Source: Rallus limicola
Taxonomy: Eukaryota; Chordata; Aves; Gruiformes; Rallidae
Assembly (NCBI GenBank): GCA_022605955.1
Contig: JAKCOZ010000039.1
Span: 3,658,001 to 3,722,000, forward strand
DNA length: 64,000 nt
Direction: 5' to 3'
The notes under the pieces are model-generated. The model made no database searches. It was not told where the DNA came from and saw nothing but the letters and a program-made list of their open reading frames with translations. Of this stretch, positions 45,891 through 58,270 are shown in pieces. Position numbers and translations under genes: made by a program. How positions within the stretch are numbered: the first letter of the stretch is position 1; every line of letters begins with the position of its first letter.

Positions 45891-46649
45891 GGTCCCCAAG
45901 CAGTTCTTACAAAACCCAGTGATGGTGATTGCTGTATAACTTTATTCTTTTTCTTTCTGGTACACTTCCTGGTTAGAAGCTTGATGTAGAAAAGTGTGAT
46001 GCGAGGATTCAAACAAGTTTCTTTGCAAAAGCCTGCCTGGATTGCATCAATTTTCCTGCCTGTGCTCATGCATCTCTGTGAGCAACTGAGTACAGCTGTT
46101 TTGGCCTCTGGGCAGTGACAGAAATGGAGTCTCCTCTCCAGTCTATGTCATGGCTCTCCTCTGATCTCCCTCTTCTTTGCCCCATACTCCTGTGGACTCT
46201 GCTTCAATTGTGTCACTGGATTCAATGTCTGTACTTCTCTGGGCTGGAAAAGAAGCTCAGGTCAGTGTGTTCCCCAGAGGTGCCTCAATTTTCATATGGG
46301 CATAATAATATTTAAATGCTATTACGTGGAACAGCAGTTCTGTGCAGTGGCTCTGCTTGCAGAGGAGGTACCAGCCAGAGTGATGATCTCAAAGAAGTCT
46401 TTTCCACATGTGTGCCACAGCAGCAGAAATCCCAGGCATTAGTGAGTGCTTTGGAGAACTTGTGGAATGTCACCTTTGCTTTCAGAAAGCTATGAGATAA
46501 GATACATGTCTGTGTGGAAGGACAAGACCAACCATAGCAAGAAGTCAGCTTGGTCAATCAAACCAGATACAAATGATTTCTAACTGCTGTCTCTTCATTC
46601 TATTCTTTTTGTGTTTACAGACTTAAAATGTAATTTTCTCTTATTTTAT
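45891..46649. other. Unique non-coding sequence with possible MIR trace
   Basis: No gene is recognised. See the MIR-like segment at 46275-46325. Confidence 0.4.
46275..46325 (+). mobile_element. Possible MIR 3' fragment
   Basis: 'ggtgcctcaattttcatat' followed by 'gggcataataatatttaaat' resembles the MIR 3' end (gcctcagttttc, ...aaatgggcataataata). It is short and weak. Confidence 0.35.
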
Positions 46650-46905
46650 AGAATGAAGAAATTACAGACTGGTTTGGGCTGGAAGGAACCTCAAAGATCA
46701 TCTAGTTCCAACCCCCTACCATGGACAGGGACACCCCCCACTAGACCAGATTGCCCAAAGCCCCATCCAACCCAGCCTTGAACACTGCCAGGGAGGGGGC
46801 AGCCACAGCTTCTCTGGGCAACCTGTGCCAGGGCCTCACCACCCTCACAGGAAAGATTTTTCTTCCTAACATCTAAACTAAATCTACCTTCTTGTCACCA
46901 TCTAT
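46650..46905 (-). mobile_element. CR1 LINE 3' fragment
   Basis: Minus-strand CR1 3' block: 'ttgggctggaaggaacctca', 'aagatcatctagttccaacc', 'ccatggacagggacaccccc', 'cagcttctctgggcaacctg'. It is truncated at about 46905. Its 'atggacagggacacc' and 'ggagggggcagccacagc' motifs pair it with the 50385-50653 copy. Confidence 0.88.
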
Positions 46906-48555
46906 GCCTGTATTTTGTTTGAGAACCTAATTGTGCCTTTTTCTTTCTTTAAAGAAAACTGCACTGATATCCAAGCTTAACTAAGGGATTTTTTCTGAAT
47001 TAATTTTCTTTCAGTGGCTTTTAAGTATAAGCTTCGGTCTCACTTCCTCCTTTGTATTCTTCTCCTACTCTGGCACTTACAGCAATTTCCAATTTTTTGC
47101 CCTCTTAACATTTTGTGTTGCACTGGAGTCTGCTGGCAATACAGATGCCTTTCTTAACAACCTTTTCCAGACTGTGTGATAGCACTTTATGAGCCATAAG
47201 CTGAAAGCTGCTGCACTACTTTCTTCGCTTTGTTTTACTAACAGCAGAAATTGACTCATTTGCACCTGAGATTTTGTGTGTTACAAAACACCACGGGAGC
47301 AGACCTGGTCAGAAAATGCCTAGGAAACCAGAAATTATATGGAATAGCCATTTCCAATCATATTTTTTGCTGTGAAGGCTTTACCCAGTTTATGCTGTGT
47401 ACCCATTAATTTACACAAATCCACAAGTTTTCCAAAAAAAACCCTAAACTCATTCACAGAAATCCAGGGATGGGAGTGCAGAGATGGGGGCTGGGTACCT
47501 CTTGGACTGGCGGGATGTTGGGAGGCAGCTCTCTCCATGAGTCAGCCTTGCTGAAAATGATTGCTAGGATCTTGCCTTGTCCTCCTAGTGACACAGCAAT
47601 CCAGGAGGCAGGAAAGCCAGCGTCACTCATAAGCCCATGTTTGCTATGCCCATCCTCAAGAGGCTGGTGGAGATGAGATTGCTCAGCTCAGCAGCTGCCT
47701 GTTTTTTCCTGCCAAGTGGAAATGGGCCCGATGGCTTTCGTGCAGGCAGGCTTTACCTTGGCTATGTCCCTTTAAATCAAAGCATTTGCAATTCAGTAAA
47801 AGCAAAGTACAAGTACAATGAAAGCCAGGAGTTCCTTTCAATATGGAAATGTTTCCCCCAGTGACTCAAATTAAATTTCATAAGAAGAAATCTATAGTTC
47901 CATGAAATTTATAGATGCATTATAAAAAAGAAGTATATTGCAGGTTACTTGATTTACTGTTGATTCTTTGGGCAGCACTCAGCAGAGTAATGGAGGAATG
48001 TGATTTGGAAATACACTGGAGGGGATTCAGCAGTATGTTGGCAGCATCAAGTTTCATCCAATTTGAGGGGATTTTCACTCTCCTTGGATACTGTAACTAC
48101 TTAGGCTTACTAGCAAATTACATTTTGCTGGATCTTCTGTAAATCTGAGAACTAGTGAAAATAAATGCAAATATAGTGACTCTTGCCTCATTTGCGCTCC
48201 CATTAAGCTTTCAGTTATTCTGACATAATTTGTTTCTTTTCCACTGTCTCTGTTTTTATGGGTTGTGTATGGACGTTAAAGCTTCTATATTGTAGAACAC
48301 ACGCAGCAACAGTCCATTAGGGAGTAATCAGAAGAGCACAATTATTTGGATTTCAAATGAAACCTTTTGTCTGTGACCAGTTACTGGGTCCATGCATGAA
48401 GTTAAGGCTAAAGCAAGGCTATGGAAGTTCTGAGTGTATCCGGGCCCTTGGTCATCACCTTGTGTTTGAAACCAGCACACCCAGGATCTACAATAGGTTC
48501 ACATGTCCTGTTTGCTGGGCACAGCATTGGATGCAGCAGGTTATACCGTAGGTAC
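46906..48555. other. Unique non-coding sequence
   Basis: No gene or repeat is recognised. Overlapping short frames have no domain. Confidence 0.4.
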
Positions 48556-48850
48556 TCATAGAATCATAGAATGCATTAGGTTGGAAGGGACTTTTAAAGG
48601 CCATCTAGTCCAACCCCCCTGCAGTAAGCAGGGACACCTTTAACTAGATCAGGTTGCTCAGACCTTCATCAAGCCTGACCTTCAATGTCTCCAGGAATGG
48701 GGCCTCCCCCACCTCTCTGGGCAACCTGTGCCAGTGTCGCACCACCATCATAGTGAAGAACTTCTTAAAGCCTAATCTAAATCTCCCCTGCTCTAGTTTA
48801 AAACCATTGCCCCTCATCCTATCGCCACATGGCCTTACAAACAGACCCTG
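48556..48850 (-). mobile_element. CR1 LINE 3' fragment, same subfamily as 25651-26512
   Basis: Minus-strand tail ('catagaatcatagaatgcat') followed by 'gttggaagggacttttaaag', 'cccctgcagtaagcagggac' and 'acctttaactagatcaggtt'. These are nearly the words found at 25651-25760. It is truncated near 48850, inside the C-terminal coding end. Confidence 0.9.
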
Positions 48851-50384
48851 AATTTATCGCTGTCCCACATAGTATTAACTGGAATTAAAACTACGCGGGA
48901 GCCTGGGTCGCCCTGATAATTTCGGTGGATGCTTTCTTGGGGAGTGGGGGAATAAATGTGCTTTTTATTCATGTAATATCCGCAGCTAGATCCATAGAGA
49001 GCACTCTCAGTGGTGGGAAGGACACTGTCAGTGAAGAAAGTGTGGTTACAATCTCACTATTCCTTGGATCTTTCTATTATCCCTTCTGCTTTCCCTTCCA
49101 TCAGTCAGATGGGAAAATACTAGTGCTTTGGAGGCAACTGGAGACACAGGCTTGCTGAGCTTCTCTTTTGCCTCTATAGAGTTCCCAAGTGAACCTCACA
49201 TTTACCTGGGCTCCTTGTTGGGAGCGTAAACATGGGTCTGTCTGTACCCCATTTTCATTAAAACAGAGAATGGGAGATAAACTGCACTTCAGTGTTGCAG
49301 AACAGGTGATCAGCTGTGGTAGACGGGAGCATGTGGAGCACGTGGAGGCAAAGAACCAGGAATCTTGGCTGTAAGAGATGGTGAGACCATGAAACCAGCA
49401 GCCTGCCTTTGCTGGAGAGAAAGGTTGGATCCCAAAGAGCCAAAGAAATCTTATCCTGGTAATCACACACAGCCGTGACTGCTTAACGTAGCGTGCAAAA
49501 AAAAAGACGTGCAAAAGCAAACCATTAAGCCTGCTGCAGAGATATGGGTAAGCAGACACTTGAAAAGGCTGGGTGCTCGTTAATGTTTAACAAGCGAGTC
49601 CTCATCTGACTCAGTGGTGTTGAGCTTTATCTAATCCCTAAATTCACCCAGGGAAAAAGAACTCTCTTTATTAGCCTATGATAAATAAGTAAAAAGGAGG
49701 ACATGGAAGAATCTTGCTGAATTTATGATGTTTAATAGTAAAAGAGCCCTGTTCCACACAGCCTTCCCTTTGTGAGATGAAGAGTGATTTAAGCAAATCT
49801 TCTTACCTTGAATAAGATGGTGAAAGAGGTAAAATTTGTCTGTCCTGGGATTTGCAACTGGATTTGAAAACTGCCTTCAAATTTCCATTTCTGCCAGACT
49901 TGCCTGTGGTGGAAGCCAGGAACAAGCGAGAAGGCACTGTTGTAAGCTGAAGTTAGTTTAATTTTAGTCAGGGACTTCTAGTTCAAATCTACGGCTAAGC
50001 CATACCCTAATGGAATATTGCTGTGGGAAATTTGTAGCTTTTCGTGCTACTTTTTAATAATCAGACTTCTGTCCCACTCTGTGGAAAATACAGGCTTATG
50101 CCTTTTACTGAAAATAACTTTTGTGGAATTCTATGGGTTTGTTCTCCTAATTTAGGCAGCAGGACAAAGATACTGTCCATGTGGGCTGATACTAAACTCT
50201 TCACTGATCGCTGAGTTTCTTCCAAACCAAGCTAGACAATGATTCTTAACCAAGTCTACTGGGGCTGGAGCTAGCAGGGCTCATTGGCAGAGCTTTAAAT
50301 GAGTCTTGAAGAGGGAGGGGGATAATATGAAGCTTGCCTGCAATAAATTCTGGAATGACATGCCAAGGTTGAAGGGATGTGGAC
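48851..50384. other. Unique non-coding sequence
   Basis: No gene is recognised. The minus-strand frame of 152 codons at 49101-49559 has no recognised domain and overlaps other frames. Confidence 0.4.
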
Positions 50385-50653
50385 TTTAAGGATAGGACAA
50401 GGGGTAATGGCCTTAAACTAAAAGATGGTAGATTTAAGTTAGATATGAGTAAGAAATCCTTCCCTGTGAGGGTGGTGAGGCCCTGGCACAGGGTGCCCAG
50501 AGAAGCCGTGGCTGCCCCCTCCCTGACAGTGTTCAAGGCCAGGTTGGATGGGGCTTTGGGCAACTTGGTCTAGTGGAGGTTGTCCCTGCCCATGGCAGGG
50601 GTTTGAAACTAGATGATATTTGAAGTCCCTTCCAAACCAAATTATTCTATGAT
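50385..50653 (+). mobile_element. CR1 LINE 3' fragment
   Basis: Plus-strand CR1 end: 'gataggacaaggggtaatgg', 'ttccctgtgagggtggtgag', 'caaggccaggttggatgggg', 'ttgtccctgcccatggcagg', ending ATTCTATGATA at about 50653. It encodes only the last part of ORF2 ('[20 protein letters not shown]'). Confidence 0.9.
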
Positions 50654-53600
50654 ACAGAGAGTTGTATTCAGAGGTCAGAAATTAGGGTTTATTTGAAGTC
50701 TCTCTCACACAGTCCAGCTCAGGCAGAGGGCATATCACAGCTGTTCTCAGCCCTGTTTAACAAAGCCCATGTCAAAAGTGGGAGGCACGGCAGCTGACTT
50801 CTGCTGGTTTTGTGTGGAAGCAGGCTGTGCTGCGGGACACTATCCCTTGTGAAGCAGGATGGAGAAACCTCACCCCTGTCAGAGGGAGAATCGTCCTTTC
50901 CTAGTATCTGCTTTAACAGGGACTTCTAAAAGCTGTTGTACTTAATGAAGCTGGGAGTGCTATTTTTAGACTATGGCACTAGGAATTCTGCTAGGTTTGT
51001 TTAATACAGAACAGTCATTTCCTTTCCAAGTCTGTGTATGGTTTTACAATCTGACTGCCCATCCATACCTCCACTAACGAATTTATTTTTTTTTTATTTC
51101 AGTTCTGACTTTCATCTTTTCTGGTTGCCATGGTGATGGCAATACAAACACCTCCAAAGGATGAGCTACTTCCCTTGGAAGAAGAATGTCTTACTGTATG
51201 CACCACGACTGCAGAAATGTTTAATGTAATTCTGACCACATGGTAAGCTAGTTTGGTAGGTCGTAAAGCAGAAAACGTCATCTGGGGCCAAGGTCATGTC
51301 AGCTTCATCAAGGGAACATTTTATTATATTCTCTTCCTTTACGAAGACCACATTTTTTTTTCTCACTCAGGCCAAACCAAAGTATAACTCATGAAGAATA
51401 TTTTGCAATCTAAATAGCTATTTATAGATTAAGTGGAGTATATGTTGGCAAAAGAAGTTTATCCTCAGATTCAGATCTAAATCACCTTGATTATATGCTT
51501 TCAGAGGCATGTTTCAGCCCTTTATCCTCCTGTTCATAGTGTTTTCTGTAATGGAGGGCAAACAAAACATCTCAGCCCCTATGCAGAGGAAAACTGATAG
51601 TTGTTAGTACACACCATAAATGCAGTTGTGCATCTGATTAAACTGAGGGACGCTGTGCAGATAACTTGTGCATGGTGTACATAGGAGATGAGTGACAGAG
51701 CTCAGAGAGGGCCTCTGCACAGACTGCAGAGTCCTCAGTCCTGTGCTCAGACTGCTTGAACAAGACATTCTTTGACAGCAGATATGTAATACAAAATGCT
51801 GGTCTCCACATCAGCTCTAACATGATCGATAAAGGTCCTGCAATGTTCCTGGCTGGGCACAGTATGTCAGTAACTGGATGCTGGATTGCATGCAGTAACC
51901 TCTGTGCTCTTAGAATTTTCACAGGCTTACAGAAATCTCCTGCTCTGTTTAGGGTTGGGTTTCTTCTGGAGCATCTGCATTGCTTTCCAGTGGGAGGGAA
52001 TTGTTGGGCTGTAGCTGTACCCAGGGAAAAATAAATGTTTGCTGCAAATAAGTATTCAGATTGAAGTCAGGAGAAAAATTCTTGCAATGGGAGGAAAGGC
52101 AGCCTCATCCATTGTAATTTCGAGTCAAACCCAGGATGCAGTAACATCTCTTTTTCAGCATGCAAGGAGTTAAAACAATAGGCTTCCAAAGGCCCCTAGC
52201 TGCAGTCTCACCTCCTCCCACTCTGGGTCCCTGCCCTATATTCTTGCAACTGGTGACAAACACTCTGAAGGAAAACAGAAAGAGCAATATTATTAGCATT
52301 TGGAAAATGTAAGAATAAACTTTGTTCCCTTAGGGAATCACTTGAGTGACACAATGGAAAAAAGCCTGAGGGCATGTCTTCCTGCACCCTCTGCCTCCAC
52401 CACCAGTGCAAAGGCCCCTGGGCTTCCAATGGGATTAACTCTACATTTTGTCTTGCACAAGCAGGGCATGTCTTGAAGAGATCTTTCTTAGCATTGAACA
52501 TGTCCCGAATCTACCTGGTGCTGTCCAGTAACAGGCGATTAAGCTCACCTCATGCCCAGTTTGGCAGCAAAAATTCTTCATCTATCTCTGCAGTTCTGAG
52601 ATTTATAGTTTTACAATAATTTTCAACCACACAAATAAAGTTAAATAAGTGAAATATTTTATTCAATATAATCTGAGAGGAACCCCCCCCGGCCCTGAAA
52701 TAACATTCTTAGATAGATGTATATTCAAGCATAGACTCTACATTACTAGTATTTTTACTGTCTGTATTACTTCAAGGAAGATACATAGAGTAAAAATGAA
52801 CACACTACTCAAAGATCTAGAATATTTTGAAAGTAACTCTCAAAGTAAGAAGCTTTCAGTTTGGCACTGTAGTGCTAGTAAATCTCCTTATGCATTTGTG
52901 AAAATAGCAGTTAGAAGGTTTTTGGCAAAAGAAATTAATAGCAGCAGCTGTCTAAACTTGCTGCAAAACTCCTCTACACAAATATAGAAGATCTACTGAA
53001 TTTTTGGACTGGTATTTTTTTTTACAAGCAAATCCAGTTCCTCTTGCACTCCCGTCACATACTGCATTTTACAGATGGTTGAGTTTTTTTCTTTTAAAGA
53101 TCTTTTGGAGTTTCTGAGAGACAGAGTGGCAAGACTGAAGTAGAAAAGGGAAAAATTGATGTGTCAGTGCTCAACACAGCATTTTTGTAATTGCTGTTGA
53201 GTTCACCACTTTTTAAAGATCCACGAGAAAACTAATGCAGAGAGTGTGTAGCAGTTCAGGGCAGAGTAGTAACTCTGATTTTGTATACATGCAAATATCT
53301 GAGGGCTGTATTACAGCCATAAAGCTAGTGAATGTCCACAGTTTAACCAAACCAAAGGTCACCTTCAGCATCAGTCTCTGCCCATTGCTTCTCGATCACC
53401 CTTCATGGTCGCAAACCCAGAAAGCAGTTCCCTGTGTTCCAGGGCATCACAGGGGCATGGCACTGAGACAGCCCTGCACAGGGGCTTGTGCTGTGTATTC
53501 ATCCCTGGTACAGACCATATTTCCCCTTCCCTGGCCAGATCTCCTTTGGCACTCTGTCTTTGATGGGGTCCTGACCCTTAGCTTTGCCAGTGGGGAACAT

Positions 53601-56600
53601 GAGGTACTGTCAGGTTGGAGGTAACTAACTCTGATGAAGTATAGAACTATTTAGGAGTTACTGCATCTTCACAAGCCTTTTAGGACAGAGGATATTTATT
53701 TAATGAGTACTTTTAAAAAAGGTCTCATAATGTGACAGGATGTATACAAGTTGTTGCTTAGATTACACCCTTCAAACTGCAGGGACATACTGAAGCAAGT
53801 CAGACCACAACCATCTCAGAAGTACTGGAGTACCCATGCTGGTTAGAAAGGGCTCCAGACTGAAAAATTGGCTCTGGGAATCAGTTAGCTTTGACACACA
53901 GGGCTGATTACAATAATTCCCCCTGATATTCACATTTCTGTCTCTCACACAAACACTGGCTTTTGCAGAATTTTTTTCAGATCTTAAAACTTCCATCTCA
54001 GTAAGATGTACGAATGTGATGGGAACGTTCTGCACCTGTTGGGCCAAGCAATGACTAACACCAGCCATACTGCAAATAAGCACCATGCAAAAATCCCTGC
54101 TGCCACTCTGATGCTGTACTGGCTCCTCTAATTCTTACAGCCTCTTTACTATCCAGTCATACCATGCATCTGCTTTCCTATTCAGCCGTACCATGCAAAC
54201 TTTTTGCTATCTAATCATATCATGCAACCTCTCTGCTGCTCTAGCCCAGGCTCTCAGCAGTTGCTATACTTGGGAATCTTCCAGAGCTGAGAAGGACTGC
54301 AGATAAGACGTAGAGTCAGGTGGCTGCCCTGAGAGTGTCATGGATCTACTGGATAGAAAGGGTCAGAGTGAGTGACAATCCTTTCACAGATAAGAGACCT
54401 TAGGTTTCCATGGTGTGACCCTTTAGCAGCACCACTCCAGTGATCTCTGACTCATACAGGAGCCCGTGTGTCTCCCAGATAGTAATGGTCTCTCTTGTAC
54501 AATTGTCTGGGGAATCACCCATGTTCTCTTTTTAGGAGGGCTGGCCAGTGTAGAGCAACTCCTGTGCATGCAAAAGGAGGACTCACACTCGGGCATCTCC
54601 CATGGGATCCATGGCATGAGATGAGGCTTGAAAGATACTCTGGTTCTTGGATAAATATAACCTCCATTTTTCTGAGGGGCTCCACTGAGTCAGCAACACT
54701 GCATCCAACTATTCTAATAACCATTAAGAATAACAGAAAAAATTAACTGAAACAGGGAAAGGGGAAAGAAGAAATGCTTCCAGAAAAAACAGGAAGAGAA
54801 CAAAGGAGCTAACTCTGGAAAGAAAAGATGAAACAAGTGAGCCAGAGTCATACAAACATCAGCATTAGTCAGTCTGTTGCTGAGAAACTGAGAATACGTC
54901 TGGTCTAACACCCACTAGATAAGAGTGGTGGATTTCATGGGAGGAATGAAAGCTCAGTAAGAAGCATCATTAGATTTAGAAGTAAATTTTCATACGGAAT
55001 TACAATTAAGGCATCAAATTTTCTCCCAAAATGTCATTTTTCCCCCATCCCATTTCCCCTAGAAAAACCAAGGTTTTTCTAATATGAAAGCAAGAGCTAT
55101 CTGAAGGCCATCAAGTAGTCAGCTTGGTGGCATCTGAGCACTAACTAAATGCTTTTCTTATCCGTGGAGCTGAGACTCAACACTTTCAAGGAAATAACGT
55201 CTCAGTTCAGACACCTTGGAGAACAGCATTGAGGTAACCATAGTGACAAGTGCCTTAAAATGGTTATAGTCATGATCATTTAAAACAACCAGCTGCGTAA
55301 GTCTGGTCTAATCCTATTGAAATCCTCCCCAGTCTGGCAACCTAAAAATAGAAAGGAAAAAAAATGATAGAACAAACAAAAAGAAAGCCACCCACCTACT
55401 CAAAATTAGCTCTGCCTCAAAGAAATGAGAATTTGTGCTTTGCAGCTAGATCTAAATTCTGCTTCTCCAGGAGACGGGGTCTTTATGTCACAAGTTCATT
55501 GCTGTATTTTTAGACCCAGACACTGAAAGGTGGGGCCCAAATATAAACCTCATTGTACTCTGGCAGCAAACAGGAAGCAAATGATACCTTATGGAGGTCA
55601 GACTCAATTTGAGTTCTCTGGAAAGCTGGATTTTGTTCATTTGTTTGTTTTGGTTTTCCCAGACTTTATAGTCTCCTCATTACCTTCCTTCACAGGAAGT
55701 CTTTAGTAGCTCTTCATGTGCATGTTAGTGTAGTCACAGTGTGGAGGGGCATAAAGGCTTTAAGGGACTTTCTGGAAGAGCATCAAGGTTGGGTGTTAAA
55801 TAACCACTTTGCTATTTTAACCTGGGTCTTCTGGTACTGCAAACCTGAAGTCATCCTTTCAGGGTCAAGATGTTACTATCCGCAGCTGTACTTTGCTTTT
55901 GCAAAAGGCGCTTGCACTCCTGTCAGCGCCTGCTGTGATGAGTAAGGCAGAGCTCTGTGGTACAGAGACAAAAAGGAGACATCATGCAAAGCCTGGATCA
56001 GGAGTTTTTGTGCAGAACCAGACCCTCCCGACCACATACTGGCAGTACATGCCTCTGGCTATCTAAGGAGCTGTGCTTGTGAGGGGATTGAGTGTTTTCC
56101 TTTGTTACCAGGATCCCGCCAGGACAGGGGACTTCCCAGCTCCATTTAGATATTTCTGACCATGCAAGAGGACCTTCAGCTTGCCATGTGTGAAAAACAG
56201 CCATCATAATGAGGTGCTGATATGTTTGGAGGGCTACTATAATAGAAATGATTAACAGTGATAGAACATTTTCCACACCCACACAGATAATAGCATTTCT
56301 CCTGGGATGGCTGACAGTGTAATTGTGGCAGAATGCAGGGAGGCTCTGAAGCACTAGTAATTATTGACTGGGGTCCTTCAGAAGAAAAAAAAAAAAAACC
56401 AAAAACATTACAAAACCCACCTGACAGGAAAAAGGAAAAACGTGCACAGTACTTTTTAAAAATCAATGCAGAAATAATTAAGGATAACAATGTAGTGGCA
56501 AGGCAGTGCAGCCGATTGGCATTCTCTTCTTCCACCACACATGACAACACATTTTCCCCAAGAGACATTTTTGGAGGTGCAAAAGTTCACCTGCAGCCTG

Positions 56601-57479
56601 GTAATTCACTTTTGAGATGGGACTGTGATTGCTTAATGGACTCTTCTTGTGCTGGCTGCTATGGTAACTGCTGCATCATGCTCTCCATAGGCTTGTTTTC
56701 AGAGGAGAGCGTAAACTGCAAGAGCAAATCTCAGATGGGTTTGTTACTGGAATTGAAATCCCAGGGTGGATTTGCAAATCTACATGTGGTCTTGGCCCAC
56801 TGTGCTCTCCTTTTATGGACATGTTTGCTCATTTGGCTTAATGTTAAGCCCAGTCCTTCAGCATTGTGCACTCAAAAACACTTCTTAGAACTGAAGTCTT
56901 TTGGGTTTGGGCTGGGTTGGAGGCACATGTGGGAAGTGAGAAAATCCTAAAAGATTAAACTAATAGAGCAGAGGTTGGGTTAAAACAGCCCATCTGTCTT
57001 TATCATCAAGTTAAAGGGCTGCAGAAGCAAAACCATCTCCAAAATACAAGCAAAGAAGTGTCCTCAGGAGCTGGGAAAAAGAGCCCCCAAGACTTAACCA
57101 CATGTAACCAAAGCTGGGGTGAACAGGCAAATAGTTCAGAACAATGGTGCAGAGACCTGGGAGAGGAGATTTCTGATCCATCTCCTTGGTGCGAGCTTTA
57201 CCATGAAAGGTGACATTTGCCTGGGCAGGATGGAGAATCACAGTGAGGGGAAAGAGAGAAAGAGCAGGAGGGAATAAAGGGGAAAAGGCAATGGGGACAA
57301 GAGGAAAGGAAGAGGTGGAAAACTGAAGGCAGAATTCAATGATTTGCTAGAAGCTGGAGAACATGTTCTGCAAAATGATGGGCTGAGGTCAGACCATGGG
57401 AGACACACAGGATAGAAGTAATAGCAGAGGATGCAGGTTCATGTCTGGGCAGGAAGCAGACTTGAGAGCTAGAATGAGC
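50654..57479. other. Unique non-coding sequence
   Basis: About 6.8 kb without a recognised gene. It contains a three-copy 29-bp minisatellite (54144-54230) and the window's longest open frame (205 codons, 56333-56950), which is explained as chance in the findings. An A14 run lies at 56385-56398. Part of 56440-56900 reads as non-repetitive text, but conservation cannot be judged here. Confidence 0.4.
54144..54230. repeat. Degenerate minisatellite, 3 copies of 29 bp
   Basis: Copies at 54144-54172, 54173-54201 and 54202-54230 share a framework of 'ctatccagtcataccatgca' type. By eye, neighbours match at 21 of 29 and 20 of 29 positions with no indels. A weak fourth copy may follow. Confidence 0.75.
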
Positions 57480-58270
57480 CTCAAGAAATGAAGAAGTCTA
57501 TTCCTCTGCCCACAATAGGACCCTCCCTGCCAGGGTAATTTTTTGTGGATGCATGCCTAACCCATTCTTAAAGATCTCCAGCAACAGATGCTCCAGGACT
57601 TTCCCAGGCCTTCTAGTGGTTCACTCTCCTCTTCATTAACATGTTTTTCTCATACCTAGTATTGAACCTCCCCATTGTTTCAAAGATGGGTGAGAACAAA
57701 CTGATTGTATCTTCTTTTCTGCAGTGTTTCATGATTTAGCCTATTACTCTGCATTCTTCTCCAGGATTTCTTAAAATATAATGTTGAAGTATTCCAGCTG
57801 ATGTCTTATCAATCAGCTTCAGGATTATTTCATGCAAGCTATATTCATCTCAGGTGATTTCATTATCATGCCACCCTGTTTTGTAACAACATATTGTTCC
57901 TGACTTACAGTCAGCTTGTGATGCACCATTACATTCGTATATATTATCTCTAAAACTGTTACCAACCAACTTTCCACCACTATATAATCATATAGTTGAT
58001 TATTCTACTCTGGGTACAGTACCTTTTGTATCTGCTGAATACCATTAGGATTTTTCTTTTCAGGCCATTTCTTCAACTTGTTAAGGCAATTTTGGACGTT
58101 AACTCTTTCCGTCAAAATATTTGCCATCACTTTGATCTCCAAATTTGATGTGTGGCCTTTCTGGTGTCTTGTCTACTTTGATAATTAATGTACTGAATGG
58201 GCATGATTCAAGGCAGACCCTTACAAAGCCCCGTGGAATCCTTCCACTTTAACATGGATTTAAGGATAAC
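57480..58270 (-). mobile_element. Ancient amniote-type CR1 LINE, diverged
   Basis: Plus-strand text reads as the reverse complement of an old CR1 with ORF2 C-terminal and 3' parts: 'aacccattcttaaagatctc' and 'ttcactctcctcttcattaa' near the 3' side, then 'cttcaacttgttaaggcaat', 'tctttccgtcaaaatatttg', 'atctccaaatttgatgtg' and 'ccttacaaagccccgtggaa'. These follow the familiar order of the RT-side region. No open frame remains. Boundaries are approximate. Confidence 0.55.

Noticed and set aside
56333..56950. 205-codon frame as a host exon
   Set aside because: No domain, no recognisable splice context, and a length within chance expectation.
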